The notes beneath the pieces were generated by a model that worked only from the letters and a program-made list of their open reading frames with translations, was not told the origin of the DNA and searched no databases. The position numbers and the translations under genes were made by a program. From Megalopta genalis (Eukaryota; Arthropoda; Insecta; Hymenoptera; Halictidae): 64,000 nt of DNA. The DNA is taken from contig NW_027477527.1 in NCBI RefSeq assembly GCF_051020955.1, positions 1-64,000 of the forward strand, written 5' to 3'. Each line of letters begins with the position of its first letter. Position 1 is the first letter of the stretch. This document shows positions 28,592-42,458 of this stretch, piece by piece.

Positions 28592-29090
28592 TTGTAGCTA
28601 TATCATATGTTTCGCATGAATTCGAAGATAACCCTTCTAATTCGCATTGATTTGAAGCTACATCATGTGCTTCGCATGGATTTGAAGCTAACTCGTTTGT
28701 TTCGCATGCAGTTGAAGCTGAATCATGAATATCACAAGTATTTGAAGCTAATCTATTTGTTTCGCATGGATTCGAAGATAACCCTTCTTCTTCGCATTGA
28801 TTTGAAGCTAAATCATGTGTTTCGCATTGGTTTGAAGCTAACTCGTTTATTTCGCATGCTGTTGAAGCTAAATCATGTATATCACAAGTATTTGAAGCTA
28901 ATCCATTTGTTTCGCATGGTTTCGAAGATAAGCCTTCCACTTCGCATTGATTTGAAGATAAATCATGTGTTCCGCATGGATTTAAAGCTGACTCGTTTGT
29001 TTCGCATGCAGTTGAAGCTAAGTCATGTATATCACAAGTATTTGCGGCTAAACCATTTGTTTCGCATGGATTCGAAGATAAGCCTTCCAC
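28503..29090 (-). other. Longest minus-strand frame with CE-x3-LASN decapeptides
   Basis: A stretch of 195 codons in frame C reads the pattern C-E-x-x-x-L-(A/S)-S-N-x with a cysteine every ten residues, for example CETNELASNP, CETHDLASNQ, CDIHDLASTA. The composition is hydrophilic and protein-like, unlike frame A. It ends where GATTTTAAG on the plus strand gives TAA on the minus strand; such stops, and TGA from the M4 variant GAAGATCAGCC, recur through the array. There is no signal peptide or recognisable family. It may be a relic of an ancestral coding frame rather than a present gene. Confidence 0.3.
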
Positions 29091-30071
29091 TTCGCATTCA
29101 TTTGAAGCTAAATCATGTGTTCCGCATGGATTCGAAGCTAACTCGTTTGTTTCGCATGCAGTTGAAGCTGAATCATGTATATCACAAGTATTTGCGGCTA
29201 AACCATTTGTTTCGCATTTATTCGAAGATAAGCCTTCTACTTCGCATTGATTTTAATCTAAATCATGTGTTTCGCATGGATTTGAAGCTAACTCGTTTGT
29301 ATCGCATGCAGTTGAAGCTGAATCATGTATATCACAAGTATTTGAAGCTAAACCATTTGATTCCCATGGATTTGAAGCTAAGCGTTCTTCTTAGCATTGA
29401 TTTGAAGATAAATCATGTTTTTCGCTTGGACTTGAAGTTAACTCGTTTGCTTCGCATGCTGTTGAAGCTAAATCATGTATATCACAAGTATTTGAAGCTA
29501 TATCATATGTTTCGCATGGATTCGAAGATAAGCCTCCTACTTCGCATTGATTTGAAGATAAATCATGTGTTTCGCATGGATTTGAAGCTAACTCGTTTGT
29601 TTCGCATGCTGTTGAAGCTAAATCATGTATATCACAAGTATTTGAAGATAAACCATTTGTTTCGCATGGATTCGAAGATAATCCATCTACTTCGCATTGA
29701 TTTGAAGCTAAATCATGTGTTTCGCATGGATTTGAAGCTAACTCGTTTGTTTCGCATGCTGTTGAATCTAAATCATGTATATCACAAGTATTTGAAGCTA
29801 TATCATATGTTTTGCATGGATTCGAAGCTAACCCTTCTAATTCGAATTGATTTGAAGCTAAATCATGTGTTTCGCATGGATTTGAAGCTAAACTCGTTTT
29901 TTTCGCATGCAGTTGAAGCTAAATCATGTACATCACAAGTATTTGAAGCTAAACCATTTGTCGCATGCATTCGAAGATAATCCATCTACTTCGCATTAAT
30001 TTGAAGCTAAATCATGTGTTTCGCTTGGATTTGAAGATAACTCGTTTGTTTCGCATGCTGTTGAAGCTAAA
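28592..30071. repeat. Linker HORs between A2 and the 4.2-kb tandem block
   Basis: About ten HORs of mixed type with no long identical partner. It includes a one-base insertion, GCTAAACTCG, near 29,890 and a three-base loss, CATTTGTCGC, near 29,958; that loss is shared by copies near 30,555 and 34,753, with the first at about 597 bp offset from the second. No gene is supported. Confidence 0.75.
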
Positions 30072-33000
30072 TCATGTATATCACAAGTATTTGAAGCTAA
30101 ACCATTTGTTTCGCATGGATTCGAAGATAAGCCTCCTACTTCGCATGGATTTGAAGCTAAATCATGTGTTTCGCATGGATTTGAATCTAACTCGTTTGTT
30201 TCGCATGCTGTTGAAGCTACATCGTGTATATCACAAGTATTTGAAGCTATATCATATGTTTCGCATGGATTCGAACATAAGCTTCCTACTTCGCATTGAT
30301 TTGAAGCTAAATCATGTGTTTCGCTTGGATTTGAAGATAACTCGTTTGTTCCGCATGCTGTTGAAGCTAAATCGTGTATATCACAAGTATTTGAAGCTAA
30401 ACCATTTGTTTCGCATGGATTCGAAGATAAGCCTCCTACTTCGCATTGATTTTAAGCTAAATCATGTGTTTCGCATGATTTGAAGCTAACTCGTTTGTTT
30501 CGCATGCAGTTGAAGCTGAACCATGTACATCACAAGTATTTGAAGCTAAACCATTTGTCGCATGCATTCGATGATAATCCATCTACTTCGCATTAATTTG
30601 AAGCTAAATCATGTGTTTCGCTTGGATTTGAAGATAACTCGTTTGTTCCGCATGCTGTTGAAGCTAAATCATGTATATCACAAGTATTTGAAGCTAAACC
30701 ATTTGTTTCGCATGGATTCGAAGATAAGCCTCCTACTTCGCATTGATTTGAAGCTAAATCATGTGTTTCGCATGGATTTGAAGCTAACTCGTTTGTTTCG
30801 CATGCAGTTGAAGCTGAACCATGTATATCACTAGTATTTGAAGCTAAACTATTCGTTTCGCATGGATTCGAAGGTAAGCCTTCCACTTCACATTGATTTG
30901 AAGCTAAATCATGTCTTTCGCATAGATTTGAAGTTAACTCGTTTGTTTCGCATGCAGTTGAAGCTAAATCATGTATATCACAAGTATTTGCAGCTAAACC
31001 ATTTGTTTCGCATGGATTCGAAGATAACCCTTCTACTTCGCATTGATTTGAAGTTAAATCATGTGTTTCGCATGGATTTGAATCTAACTCGTTTATTTCG
31101 CATGCTGTTGAAGCTAAATGATGTATATCGCAAGTATATGAAGCTAATCCAATTGTTTCGCATGGATTCGAACATAAGCCTTCTACTTCGCATTGATTTG
31201 AAGCTAAATCATGTGTTTCGCATGGATTTGAATCTAGCTCGTTTGTTTCGCATGCTGTTGAAGCTACATCGTGTATATCACAAGTATTTGAAGCTATATC
31301 ATATGTTTCGCATGGATTCGAAGATATGCCTCCTACTTCGCATTGATTTGAAGCTAAATCATGTGTTTCGCATGGATTTGAAGCTAACTCGTTTGTTTCG
31401 CATGCAGTTGAAGCTGAACCATGTATATCACAAGTATTTGAAGCTATATCATATGTTTCGCATGGATTCGAAGCTAAGCCTTCTACTTCGCATTGATTTG
31501 AAGTTAAATCATGTGTTTCGCATGGATTTGAATCTAACTCGTTTGTTTCGCATGCTGTTGAAGCTGAATCATGTATATCACAAGTATTTGTAGCTATATC
31601 ATATGTTTCGCATGGATTCGAAGATAACCCTTCTAGTTCGCATTGATTTGAAGTTAAATCATGTGTTTCGTATGGATTTGAATCTAACTCGTTTATTTCG
31701 CATGCTGTTGAAGCTAAATCATGTATAACACAAGTATATGAAGCTAATCCAATTGTTTCGCATGGATTCTAACATAAGCCTTCTACTTCGCATTGATTTG
31801 AAGCTAAATCATGTGTTTCGCATGGATTTGAATCTAACTCGTTTGTTTCGCATGCTGTTGAAGCTAAATCATGTATATCACAAGTATTTGAAGTTAAACA
31901 ATTTGTTTCGCATGGTTTCGAAGATAATCCATATACTTCGCATTGATTTGAAGCTAAATCATGTGTTTCGCATGGGTTTGAAGCTAACTCGTTTGTTTCG
32001 CCTGCATTTGAAGCTATATCACTTATATTCACAAGTATGTGAAGCTAAATCATTCGTTTCGCATGGATTTGAAGCTAAGCCATCAACTTCGCGTTGACTT
32101 GATGCTAAATCATGTGTTTCGCATGGATTTGAAGCTAACTCGTTTGTTTCGCATGCTGTTGAAGCTGAATCATGTATATCACAAGTATTTGTAGCTATAT
32201 TATATGTTTCGCATGGATTCGAAGATAACCCTTCTAATTCGCATTGATTTGAAGCTAAATCATGTGTTTCGCATGGATTTGAATCTAACTCGTTTGTTTC
32301 TCATGCTGTTGGAACTAAATCATGTATATCACAAGTATTTGGAGCTATATCATTTGTTTCGCATTTATTCGAAGATAAGCCTTCTACTTCGCAATGATTT
32401 TAATCTAAATCATGTGTTTCGCATGGATTTGAAGCTAACTCGTTTGTTTCGCATGCTGTTGAAGCTAAATCATGTATATCACAAGTATTTGAAGCTATAT
32501 CATATGTTTCGCATGGATTCGAAGATAAGCCTCCTACTTCGCATTGATTGGAAGATAAATCATGTGTTTCGCATGGATTTGAAGCTAACTCGTTTGTTTC
32601 GCATGCTGTTGGAACTAAATCGTGTATATCACAAGTATTTGAAGCTATATCATTTGTTTCGCATTTATTCGAAGATAAGCCTTCTACTTCGAATTGATTT
32701 TAATCTAAATCATGTGTTTCGCATGGATTTGAAGCTAACTCGTTTGTTTCGCATGCTGTTGAAGCTAAATCATGTATATCACAAGTATTTGTAGCTATAT
32801 CATATGTTTCGCATGAATTCGAAGATAACCCTTCCACTTCGTATTCATTTGAAGCTAAATCATGTGTTCCGCATGGATTTGAAGCTAACTCGTTTGTTTC
32901 GCATGCAGTTGAAGCTGAATCATGTATATCACAAGTATTTGCGGCTAAACCATTTGTTTCGCATGGATTCGAAGATCAGCCTTCTACTTCGCATTTATTA

Positions 33001-34269
33001 GATGGTAAATCATGCGTTTCGCATGGATTTGAAGCTAACTCGTTTGTTTCGCATTCTGTTGAAGCTAAATCATGCATATCACAAGTATTTGAAGCTAAAC
33101 CATTTGTTTCGCATGGATTCGAAGATAAGCCTCCTACTTCGCATTGATTTGAAGCTAAATCATGTGTTCGCATGGATTTGAAGCTACCTCGTTTGTTTCG
33201 CATGGTGTTTAAGCTAAATCATGTATATCACAAGTATTTGAAGCTAAACCATTTGTTACGCATGGATTCGAAGATCAGCCTTCTACTTCGCATTCATTTA
33301 CGGCTAAATCATGTTTTCCGCATGGATTTTAAGCTTAACTCGTTTTTTTCGCATGCAGTTGAAGCTAAGTCATGTATATCACAAGTATTTGAAGCTAAAC
33401 CATTTGTTTCGCATGGATTCGAAGATAAGCCTTCCACTTCGCATTCATTTGAAGCTAAATCATGTGTTCCGCATGGATTTGAAGCTAACTCGTTTGTTTC
33501 GCATGCAGTTGAAGCTGAATCATGTATATCACAAGTATTTGCGGCTAAACCATTTGTTTCGCATGGATTCGAAGGTAACCCTTCTACTTCGCATTGATTT
33601 GAAGCTGAATCATGTGTTCCGCATGGATTTGATGCTAACTCGTTTTTTTCGCATGCAGTTGAAGCTGAATCATGTATATCACAAGTATTTGCGGCTAAAC
33701 CATTTGTTTCGCATGGATTCGAAGGTAACCCTTCTACTTCGCATTGATTTTAATCTAAATCATGTGTTTCGCATGGATTTGAAGCTAACTCGTTTGTTTC
33801 GCATGCTGTTGAAGCTAAATCATGAATATCAAACCTATTTGAAGTTATATCATATGTTTCGCATAGATTCGAAGATAACCCTTCTAATTCGCATTGATTT
33901 GAAGCTAAATCATGTGTTTCGCATGGATTTGGAGCTAACTCGTTTGTTTAGCATGCAGTTGAAGCTGAATCATGTATATCACAAGTATTTGCGGCTAAAC
34001 CATTTGTTTCGCATGGATTCGAAGGTAACCCTTCTACTTCGCATTGATTTTAATCTAAATCATGTGTCTCGCATGGATTTGAAGCTAACTCGTTTGCTTC
34101 GCATGCTGTTGAAGCTAAATCAAGTGTATCACAAGTATTTGAAGCTAAACCATTCGTTTCGCATGGATTCGAAGATAAGCCTTCCACTTCGCATTGATTT
34201 GAAGATAAATCATGTGTTCCGCATGGATTTGAAGCTGACTCGTTTGTTTCGCATGCAGTTGAAGCTAAG
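30072..34269. repeat. Block B1: first copy of a 4,198-bp tandem duplication
   Basis: A 28-HOR unit (28 x 150 minus 2). The first 3.48 kb recurs at offset 4,198 with only a few substitutions seen by eye, such as GAAGATATGCC near 31,325 against GAAGATAAGCC near 35,523. The remaining 0.7 kb, with GCGGCTAAACC and GAAGGTAACCC variants, belongs to the C family also seen at 6.6, 38 and 43 kb. It shares an extra base (CTTATATTCAC near 32,025) with 36.2 and 42.2 kb. Confidence 0.92.
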
Positions 34270-37200
34270 TCATGTATATCACAAGTATTTGAAGCTAAAC
34301 CATTTGTTTCGCATGGATTCGAAGATAAGCCTCCTACTTCGCATGGATTTGAAGCTAAATCATGTGTTTCGCATGGATTTGAATCTAACTCGTTTGTTTC
34401 GCATGCTGTTGAAGCTACATCGTGTATATCACAAGTATTTGAAGCTATATCATATGTTTCGCATGGATTCGAACATAAGCTTCCTACTTCGCATTGATTT
34501 GAAGCTAAATCATGTGTTTCGCTTGGATTTGAAGATAACTCGTTTGTTCCGCATGCTGTTGAAGCTAAATCGTGTATATCACAAGTATTTGAAGCTAAAC
34601 CATTTGTTTCGCATGGATTCGAAGATAAGCCTCCTACTTCGCATTGATTTTAAGCTAAATCATGTGTTTCGCATGATTTGAAGCTAACTCGTTTGTTTCG
34701 CATGCAGTTGAAGCTGAACCATGTACATCACAAGTATTTGAAGCTAAACCATTTGTCGCATGCATTCGATGATAATCCATCTACTTCGCATTAATTTGAA
34801 GCTAAATCATGTGTTTCGCTTGGATTTGAAGATAACTCGTTTGTTCCGCATGCTGTTGAAGCTAAATCATGTATATCACAAGTATTTGAAGCTAAACCAT
34901 TTGTTTCGCATGGATTCGAAGATAAGCCTCCTACTTCGCATTGATTTGAAGCTAAATCATGTGTTTCGCATGGATTTGAAGCTAACTCGTTTGTTTCGCA
35001 TGCAGTTGAAGCTGAACCATGTATATCACTAGTATTTGAAGCTAAACTATTCGTTTCGCATGGATTCGAAGGTAAGCCTTCCACTTCACATTGATTTGAA
35101 GCTAAATCATGTCTTTCGCATAGATTTGAAGTTAACTCGTTTGTTTCGCATGCAGTTGAAGCTAAATCATGTATATCACAAGTATTTGCAGCTAAACCAT
35201 TTGTTTCGCATGGATTCGAAGATAACCCTTCTACTTCGCATTGATTTGAAGTTAAATCATGTGTTTCGCATGGATTTGAATCTAACTCGTTTATTTCGCA
35301 TGCTGTTGAAGCTAAATGATGTATATCGCAAGTATATGAAGCTAATCCAATTGTTTCGCATGGATTCGAACATAAGCCTTCTACTTCGCATTGATTTGAA
35401 GCTAAATCATGTGTTTCGCATGGATTTGAATCTAGCTCGTTTGTTTCGCATGCTGTTGAAGCTACATCGTGTATATCACAAGTATTTGAAGCTATATCAT
35501 ATGTTTCGCATGGATTCGAAGATAAGCCTCCTACTTCGCATTGATTTGAAGCTAAATCATGTGTTTCGCATGGATTTGAAGCTAACTCGTTTGTTTCGCA
35601 TGCAGTTGAAGCTGAACCATGTATATCACAAGTATTTGAAGCTATATCATATGTTTCGCATGGATTCGAAGCTAAGCCTTCTACTTCGCATTGATTTGAA
35701 GTTAAATCATGTGTTTCGCATGGATTTGAATCTAACTCGTTTGTTTCGCATGCTGTTGAAGCTGAATCATGTATATCACAAGTATTTGTAGCTATATCAT
35801 ATGTTTCGCATGGATTCGAAGATAACCCTTCTAGTTCGCATTGATTTGAAGTTAAATCATGTGTTTCGTATGGATTTGAATCTAACTCGTTTATTTCGCA
35901 TGCTGTTGAAGCTAAATCATGTATAACACAAGTATATGAAGCTAATCCAATTGTTTCGCATGGATTCTAACATAAGCCTTCTACTTCGCATTGATTTGAA
36001 GCTAAATCATGTGTTTCGCATGGATTTGAATCTAACTCGTTTGTTTCGCATGCTGTTGAAGCTAAATCATGTATATCACAAGTATTTGAAGTTAAACAAT
36101 TTGTTTCGCATGGTTTCGAAGATAATCCATATACTTCGCATTGATTTGAAGCTAAATCATGTGTTTCGCATGGGTTTGAAGCTAACTCGTTTGTTTCGCC
36201 TGCATTTGAAGCTATATCACTTATATTCACAAGTATGTGAAGCTAAATCATTCGTTTCGCATGGATTTGAAGCTAAGCCATCAACTTCGCGTTGACTTGA
36301 TGCTAAATCATGTGTTTCGCATGGATTTGAAGCTAACTCGTTTGTTTCGCATGCTGTTGAAGCTGAATCATGTATATCACAACTATTTGTAGCTATATTA
36401 TATGTTTCGCATGGATTCGAAGATAACCCTTCTAATTCGCATTGATTTGAAGCTAAATCATGTGTTTCGCATGGATTTGAATCTAACTCGTTTGTTTCTC
36501 ATGCTGTTGGAACTAAATCATGTATATCACAAGTATTTGGAGCTATATCATTTGTTTCGCATTTATTCGAAGATAAGCCTTCTACTTCGCAATGATTTTA
36601 ATCTAAATCATGTGTTTCGCATGGATTTGAAGCTAACTCGTTTGTTTCGCATGCTGTTGAAGCTAAATCATGTATATCACAAGTATTTGAAGCTATATCA
36701 TATGTTTCGCATGGATTCGAAGATAAGCCTCCTACTTCGCATTGATTGGAAGATAAATCATGTGTTTCGCATGGATTTGAAGCTAACTCGTTTGTTTCGC
36801 ATGCTGTTGGAACTAAATCGTGTATATCACAAGTATTTGAAGCTATATCATTTGTTTCGCATTTATTCGAAGATAAGCCTTCTACTTCGAATTGATTTTA
36901 ATCTAAATCATGTGTTTCGCATGGATTTGAAGCTAACTCGTTTGTTTCGCATGCTGTTGAAGCTAAATCATGTATATCACAAGTATTTGTAGCTATATCA
37001 TATGTTTCGCATGAATTCGAAGATAACCCTTCCACTTCGTATTCATTTGAAGCTAAATCATGTGTTCCGCATGGATTTGAAGCTAACTCGTTTGTTTCGC
37101 ATGCAGTTGAAGCTGAATCATGTATATCACAAGTATTTGCGGCTAAACCATTTGTTTCGCATGGATTCGAAGATCAGCCTTCTACTTCGCATTTATTAGA

Positions 37201-37754
37201 TGGTAAATCATGCGTTTCGCATGGATTTGAAGCTAACTCGTTTGTTTCGCATTCTGTTGAAGCTAAATCATGCATATCACAAGTATTTGAAGCTAAACCA
37301 TTTGTTTCGCATGGATTCGAAGATAAGCCTCCTACTTCGCATTGATTTGAAGCTAAATCATGTGTTCGCATGGATTTGAAGCTACCTCGTTTGTTTCGCA
37401 TGGTGTTTAAGCTAAATCATGTATATCACAAGTATTTGAAGCTAAACCATTTGTTACGCATGGATTCGAAGATCAGCCTTCTACTTCGCATTGATTTACG
37501 GCTAAATCATGTTTTCCGCATGGATTTTAAGCTTAACTCGTTTTTTTCGCATGCAGTTGAAGCTAAGTCATGTATATCACAAGTATTTGAAGCTAAACCA
37601 TTTGTTTCGCATGGATTCGAAGATAAGCCTTCCACTTCGCATTCATTTGAAGCTAAATCATGTGTTCCGCATGGATTTGAAGCTAACTCGTTTGTTTCGC
37701 ATGCAGTTGAAGCTGAATCATGTATATCACAAGTATTTGCGGCTAAACCATTTG
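34270..37754. repeat. Block B2: second copy of the 4,198-bp unit (partial)
   Basis: Matches 30,072-33,556 base for base apart from a handful of substitutions. Shared private changes include the CATTTGTCGC loss near 34,753 and the TTAAGCTTAACTCG insertion at 37,527. After about 37,754 it diverges from the B1 order, then rejoins similar C-family HORs by 37,860. This is among the youngest large duplications in the window. Confidence 0.92.
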
Positions 37755-40700
37755 CTTCGCATGGATTCGAAGATCAGCCTTCTACTTCGCATTGATTTGA
37801 TGCTAAATCATGTGTTTCGCATGGATTTGAAGCTTACTCGTTTGTTTCGCATGCAGTTGAAGCTGAATCATGTATATCACAAGTATTTGCGGCTAAACCA
37901 TTTGTTTCGCATGGATTCGAAGGTAACCCTTCTACTTCGCATTGATTTTAATCTAAATCATGTGTTTCGCATGGATTTGAAGCTAACTCGTTTGTTTCGC
38001 ATGCTGTTGAAGCTAAATCATGAATATCAAACCTATTTGAAGTTATATCATATGTTTCGCATAGATTCGAAGGTAACCCTTCTACTTCGCATTGATTTGA
38101 AGCTGAATCATGTGTTCCGCATGGATTTGATGCTAACTCGTTTTTTTCGCATGCAGTTGAAGCTGAATCATGTATATCACAAGTATTTGCGGCTAAACCA
38201 TTTGTTTCGCATGGATTCGAAGGTAACCCTTCTACTTCGCATTGATTTTAATCTAAATCATGTGTTTCGCATGGATTTGAAGCTAACTCGTTTGTTTCGC
38301 ATGCTGTTGAAGCTAAATCATGAATATCAAACCTATTTGAAGTTATATCATATGTTTCGCATAGATTCGAAGATAACCCTTCTAATTCGCATTGATTTGA
38401 AGCTAAATCATGTGTTTCGCATGGATTTGGAGCTAACTCGTTTGTTTAGCATGCAGTTGAAGCTGAATCATGTATATCACAAGTATTTGCGGCTAAACCA
38501 TTTGTTTCGCATGGATTCGAAGGTAACCCTTCTACTTCGCATTGATTTTAATCTAAATCATGTGTCTCGCATGGATTTGAAGCTAACTCGTTTGCTTCGC
38601 ATGCTGTTGAAGCTAAATCAAGTGTATCACAAGTATTTGAAGCTAAACCATTTGTTTCGCATGGATTCGAAGATCAGCCTTCTACTTCGCATTGATTAGA
38701 TGCTAAAGCATGTGTTTCGCATGGATTTGAAGCTAACTCGTTTGTTTCGCAGGCAGTTGAAGCTGAATCATGTATATCAAAAGTATTTGAAGCTAAACTA
38801 TTCGTTTCGCATGGATTCGAAGATAAGCCTTCCACTTCGCATTGATTTGAAGATAAATCATGTGTTCCGCATGGATTTGAAGCTGACTCGTTTGTTTCGC
38901 ATGCAGTTGAAGCTAAGTCATGTATATCACAAGTATTTGAAGCTAAACCATTTGTTTCGCATGGATTCGAAGATAAGCCTTCCACTTCGCATTCATTTGA
39001 AGCTAAATCATGTGTTCCGCACGGATTTGAAGCTAACTCGTTTATTTCGCATGCAGTTGAAGCTGAATCATGTATATCACAAGTATTTGCGGCTAAACCA
39101 TTTGTTTCGCATGGATTCGAAGGTAACCCTTCTACTTCGCATTGATTTTAATCTAAATCATGTGTTTCGCATGGATTTGAAGCTAACTCGTTTGTTTCGC
39201 ATGCTGTTGAATCTAAATCATGAATATCACAACTATTTGAAGTTATATCATATGTTTCTTATAGATTCGAAGATAACCCTTCTAATTCGCATTGATTTGA
39301 AGCTAAATCATGTGTTTCGCATGGACTTGGAGCTAACTCGTTTGTTTAGCATGCAGTTGAAGCTGAATCATGTATATCACAAGTATTTGCGCCTAAACCA
39401 TTTGTTTCGCATGGATTCGAAGGTAACCCTTCTACTTCGCATTGATTTTAATCTAAATCATGTGTTTCGCATGGATTTGAAGCTAACTCGTTTGCTTCGC
39501 ATTCTGTTGAAGCTAAATCAAGTGTATCACAAGTATTTGAAGCTAAACCATTTGTTTCGCATGGATTCGAAGATCAGCCTTCTACTTCGCATTGATTAGA
39601 TGCTAAATCATGTGTTTCGCATGGATTTGAAGCTAACTCGTTTGTTTCGCAGGCAGTTGAAGCTGAATCATGTATATCAAAAGTATTTGAAGCTAAACTA
39701 TTCGTTTCGCATGGATTCGAAGATAAGCCTTCCACTTCGCATTGATTTGAAGCTAAATCATGTGTTCGCATGGATTTGAAGCTATCTCGTTTGTTTCGCA
39801 TGCAGTTGAAGCTAAATCATGTATACAACAAGTATTTGAAACTAAACCATTTGTTTCGCATGGATTCGAAGATAAGCCTTCTACTTCGCATTGATTTTAA
39901 TCTAAATCATGTGTTTCGCATGGATTTGAAGCTAACTCGTTTGTTTCGCATGCTTTTGTAGCTAAATCATGTACATCACATGTATTTGAAGCTAAACCAT
40001 TTGTATCGCATGGAATCGAAGATAAGCCTCATACTTCGCATTGATTTGAAGCTAAATCATGTGTTCGCATGGATTTGAAACTAACTTGTTTGATTCGCGA
40101 GCATTTGAAGCTAAATCAAGCGTATCACAAGTATTTGAAGCTAAACCATTTGTTTCGCACGGATTCGAAGATCAGCCTTCTACTTCGCATTGATTTGATG
40201 CTAAATCATGTGTTTCGCATGGATTTGAAGCTAACTCGTTTGTTTCGCATGCTGTTGAAGCTAAATCATGTTTATCACAAGTATTTGAAGCAAAACCATT
40301 TGTTTCGCATGGTTTCGAAGATAAGCCTCCTACTTCGCATTGATTTGAAGCTAAATCATGTGTTCGCATGGATTTGAAGCTAACTCGTTTGCTTCGCATG
40401 CTGTTGAAGCTAAATCAAGTGTATCACAAGTATTTGAAGCTAAACCATTTGTTTCGCATGGATTCGAAGATCAGCCTTCTACTTCGCATTGATTAGATGC
40501 TAAATCATGTGTTTCGCATGGATTTGAAGCTAACTCGTTTGTTTCGCATGCTGTTGAAACTAAATCATATATATCACAAGTATTTCAAGCTAAACCATTT
40601 GTTTCGCATGGATTCGAAGATAAGCCTCCTACCTCGCATTGATTTGAAGCTAAATCATGTGTTCGCATGGACTTGAAGCTACCTCGTTTGTTTCGCATTC

Positions 40701-42400
40701 TGTTGAAGCTAAATCAAGTTTATCACAACTATTTGAAGCCAAACCATTTGCTTCGCATGGATTCGAAGATCAGCCTTCTACTTCGCATTTATTAGATGGT
40801 AAATCATGCGTTTCGCATGGATTTGAAGCTAACTCGTTTGTTTCGCATTCTGTTGAAACTAAATCATGCATATCACAAGTATTTGAAGCTAAACCATTTG
40901 TTTCGCATGGATTCGAAGATAAGCCTCCTACTTCGCATTGATTTGAAGCTAAATCATGTGTTCGCATGGATTTGAAGCTACCTCGTTTGTTTCGCATGGT
41001 GTTTAAGCTAAATCATGTATATCACAAGTATTTGAAGCTAAACCATTTGTTACGCATGGATTCGAAGATCAGCCTTCTACTTCGCATTGATTTACGGCTA
41101 AATCTTGTTTTCCGCATGGATTTTAAGCTTAACTCGTTTTTTTCGCATGCAGTTGAAGCTAAATCATGTATATCACAAGTATTTGAAGCTAAACCATTTG
41201 ATTCGCATGGATTCGAAGATAAGCCTCCTAATTCGCATTGCGTTGAAGCTAAATCATGTGTTTCGCATGGATTTGAAGCTAACTCGTTTGTTTCGCATGC
41301 TGTTGAAGCAAAGTCATGTATATCATAAGTATTTGAAGCTAAACCATTTGATTCGCTTGGATTCGAAGATAAGCCACCTACTTCGCATTGATTTGAAGCT
41401 AAATCATGTGTTCGCATGGATTTGAAGCTATCTCGTTTGTTTCGCATGCAGTTGAAGCTAAATCATGTATACAACAAGTATTTGAAGCTAAACCATTTGT
41501 TTCGCATGGATTCGAAGATAAGCCTTCTACTTCGCATTGATTTTAATCTAAATCATGTGTTTCGCATGGATTTGAAGCTAACTCGTTGTTTCGCATGCTT
41601 TTGTAGCTAAATCATGTACATCACATGTATTTGAAGCTAAACCATTTGTATCGCATGGAATCGAAGATAAGCCTCATACTTCGCATTGATTTGAAGCTAA
41701 ATCATGTGTTCGCATGGATTTGAAACTAACTTGTTTGATTCGCGAGCATTTGAAGCTAAATCAAGCGTATCACAAGTATTTGGAGCTAAACCCTTTGTTT
41801 CGCATGGATTCGAAGATCAGCCTTCTACTTCGCATTGATTTGATGCTAAATCATGTGTTTCGCATGGATTTGAAGCTAACTCGTTTGTTTCGCATGCTGT
41901 TGAAGCTAAATCATGTATATCACAAGTATTTGAAGCAAAACCATTTGTTTCGCATGGATTCGAAGATAAGCCTCCTACTTCGCATTTATTAGATGGTAAA
42001 TCATGCGTTTCGCATGGATTGAAGCTAACTCGTTTGTTTCGCATTCTGTTGAAGCTAAATCATGCATATCACAAGTATTTGAAGTTAAACAATTTGTTTC
42101 GCATGGTTTCGAAGATAATCCATATACTTCGCATTGATTTGAAGCTAAATCATGTGTTTCGCATGGGTTTGAAGCTAACTCGTTTGTTTCGCCTGCATTT
42201 GAAGCTATATCACTTATATTCACAAGTATGTGAAGCTAAATCATTCGTTTCGCATGGATTTGAAGCTAAGCCATCAACTTCGCGTTGACTTGATGCTAAA
42301 TCATGTGTTTCGCATGGATTTGAAGCTAACTCGTTTGTTTCGCATGCTGTTGAAGCTGAATCATGTATATCACAAGTATTTGTAGCTATATTATATGTTT

Positions 42401-42458
42401 CGCATGGATTCGAAGATAACCCTTCTAATCGCATGGATTCGAAGATAACCCTTCTAAT
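42401..42458. repeat. 29-bp tandem duplication out of monomer register
   Basis: The 29 bases starting CGCATGGATTCGAAG and ending CCCTTCTAAT occur twice head to tail (42,401-42,429 and 42,430-42,458). The related copies near 32.22 and 36.42 kb have them once. One base short of a monomer, it shifts every reading frame. It is the only out-of-register duplication I noticed. Confidence 0.88.

Noticed and set aside
28503..29090. Pentapeptide-repeat protein, since Leu and Cys alternate every five residues in frame C
   Set aside because: The residues two before the central Leu or Cys are Asn, His or Glu rather than the small residues typical of that fold, and the frame is broken by recurrent stops.
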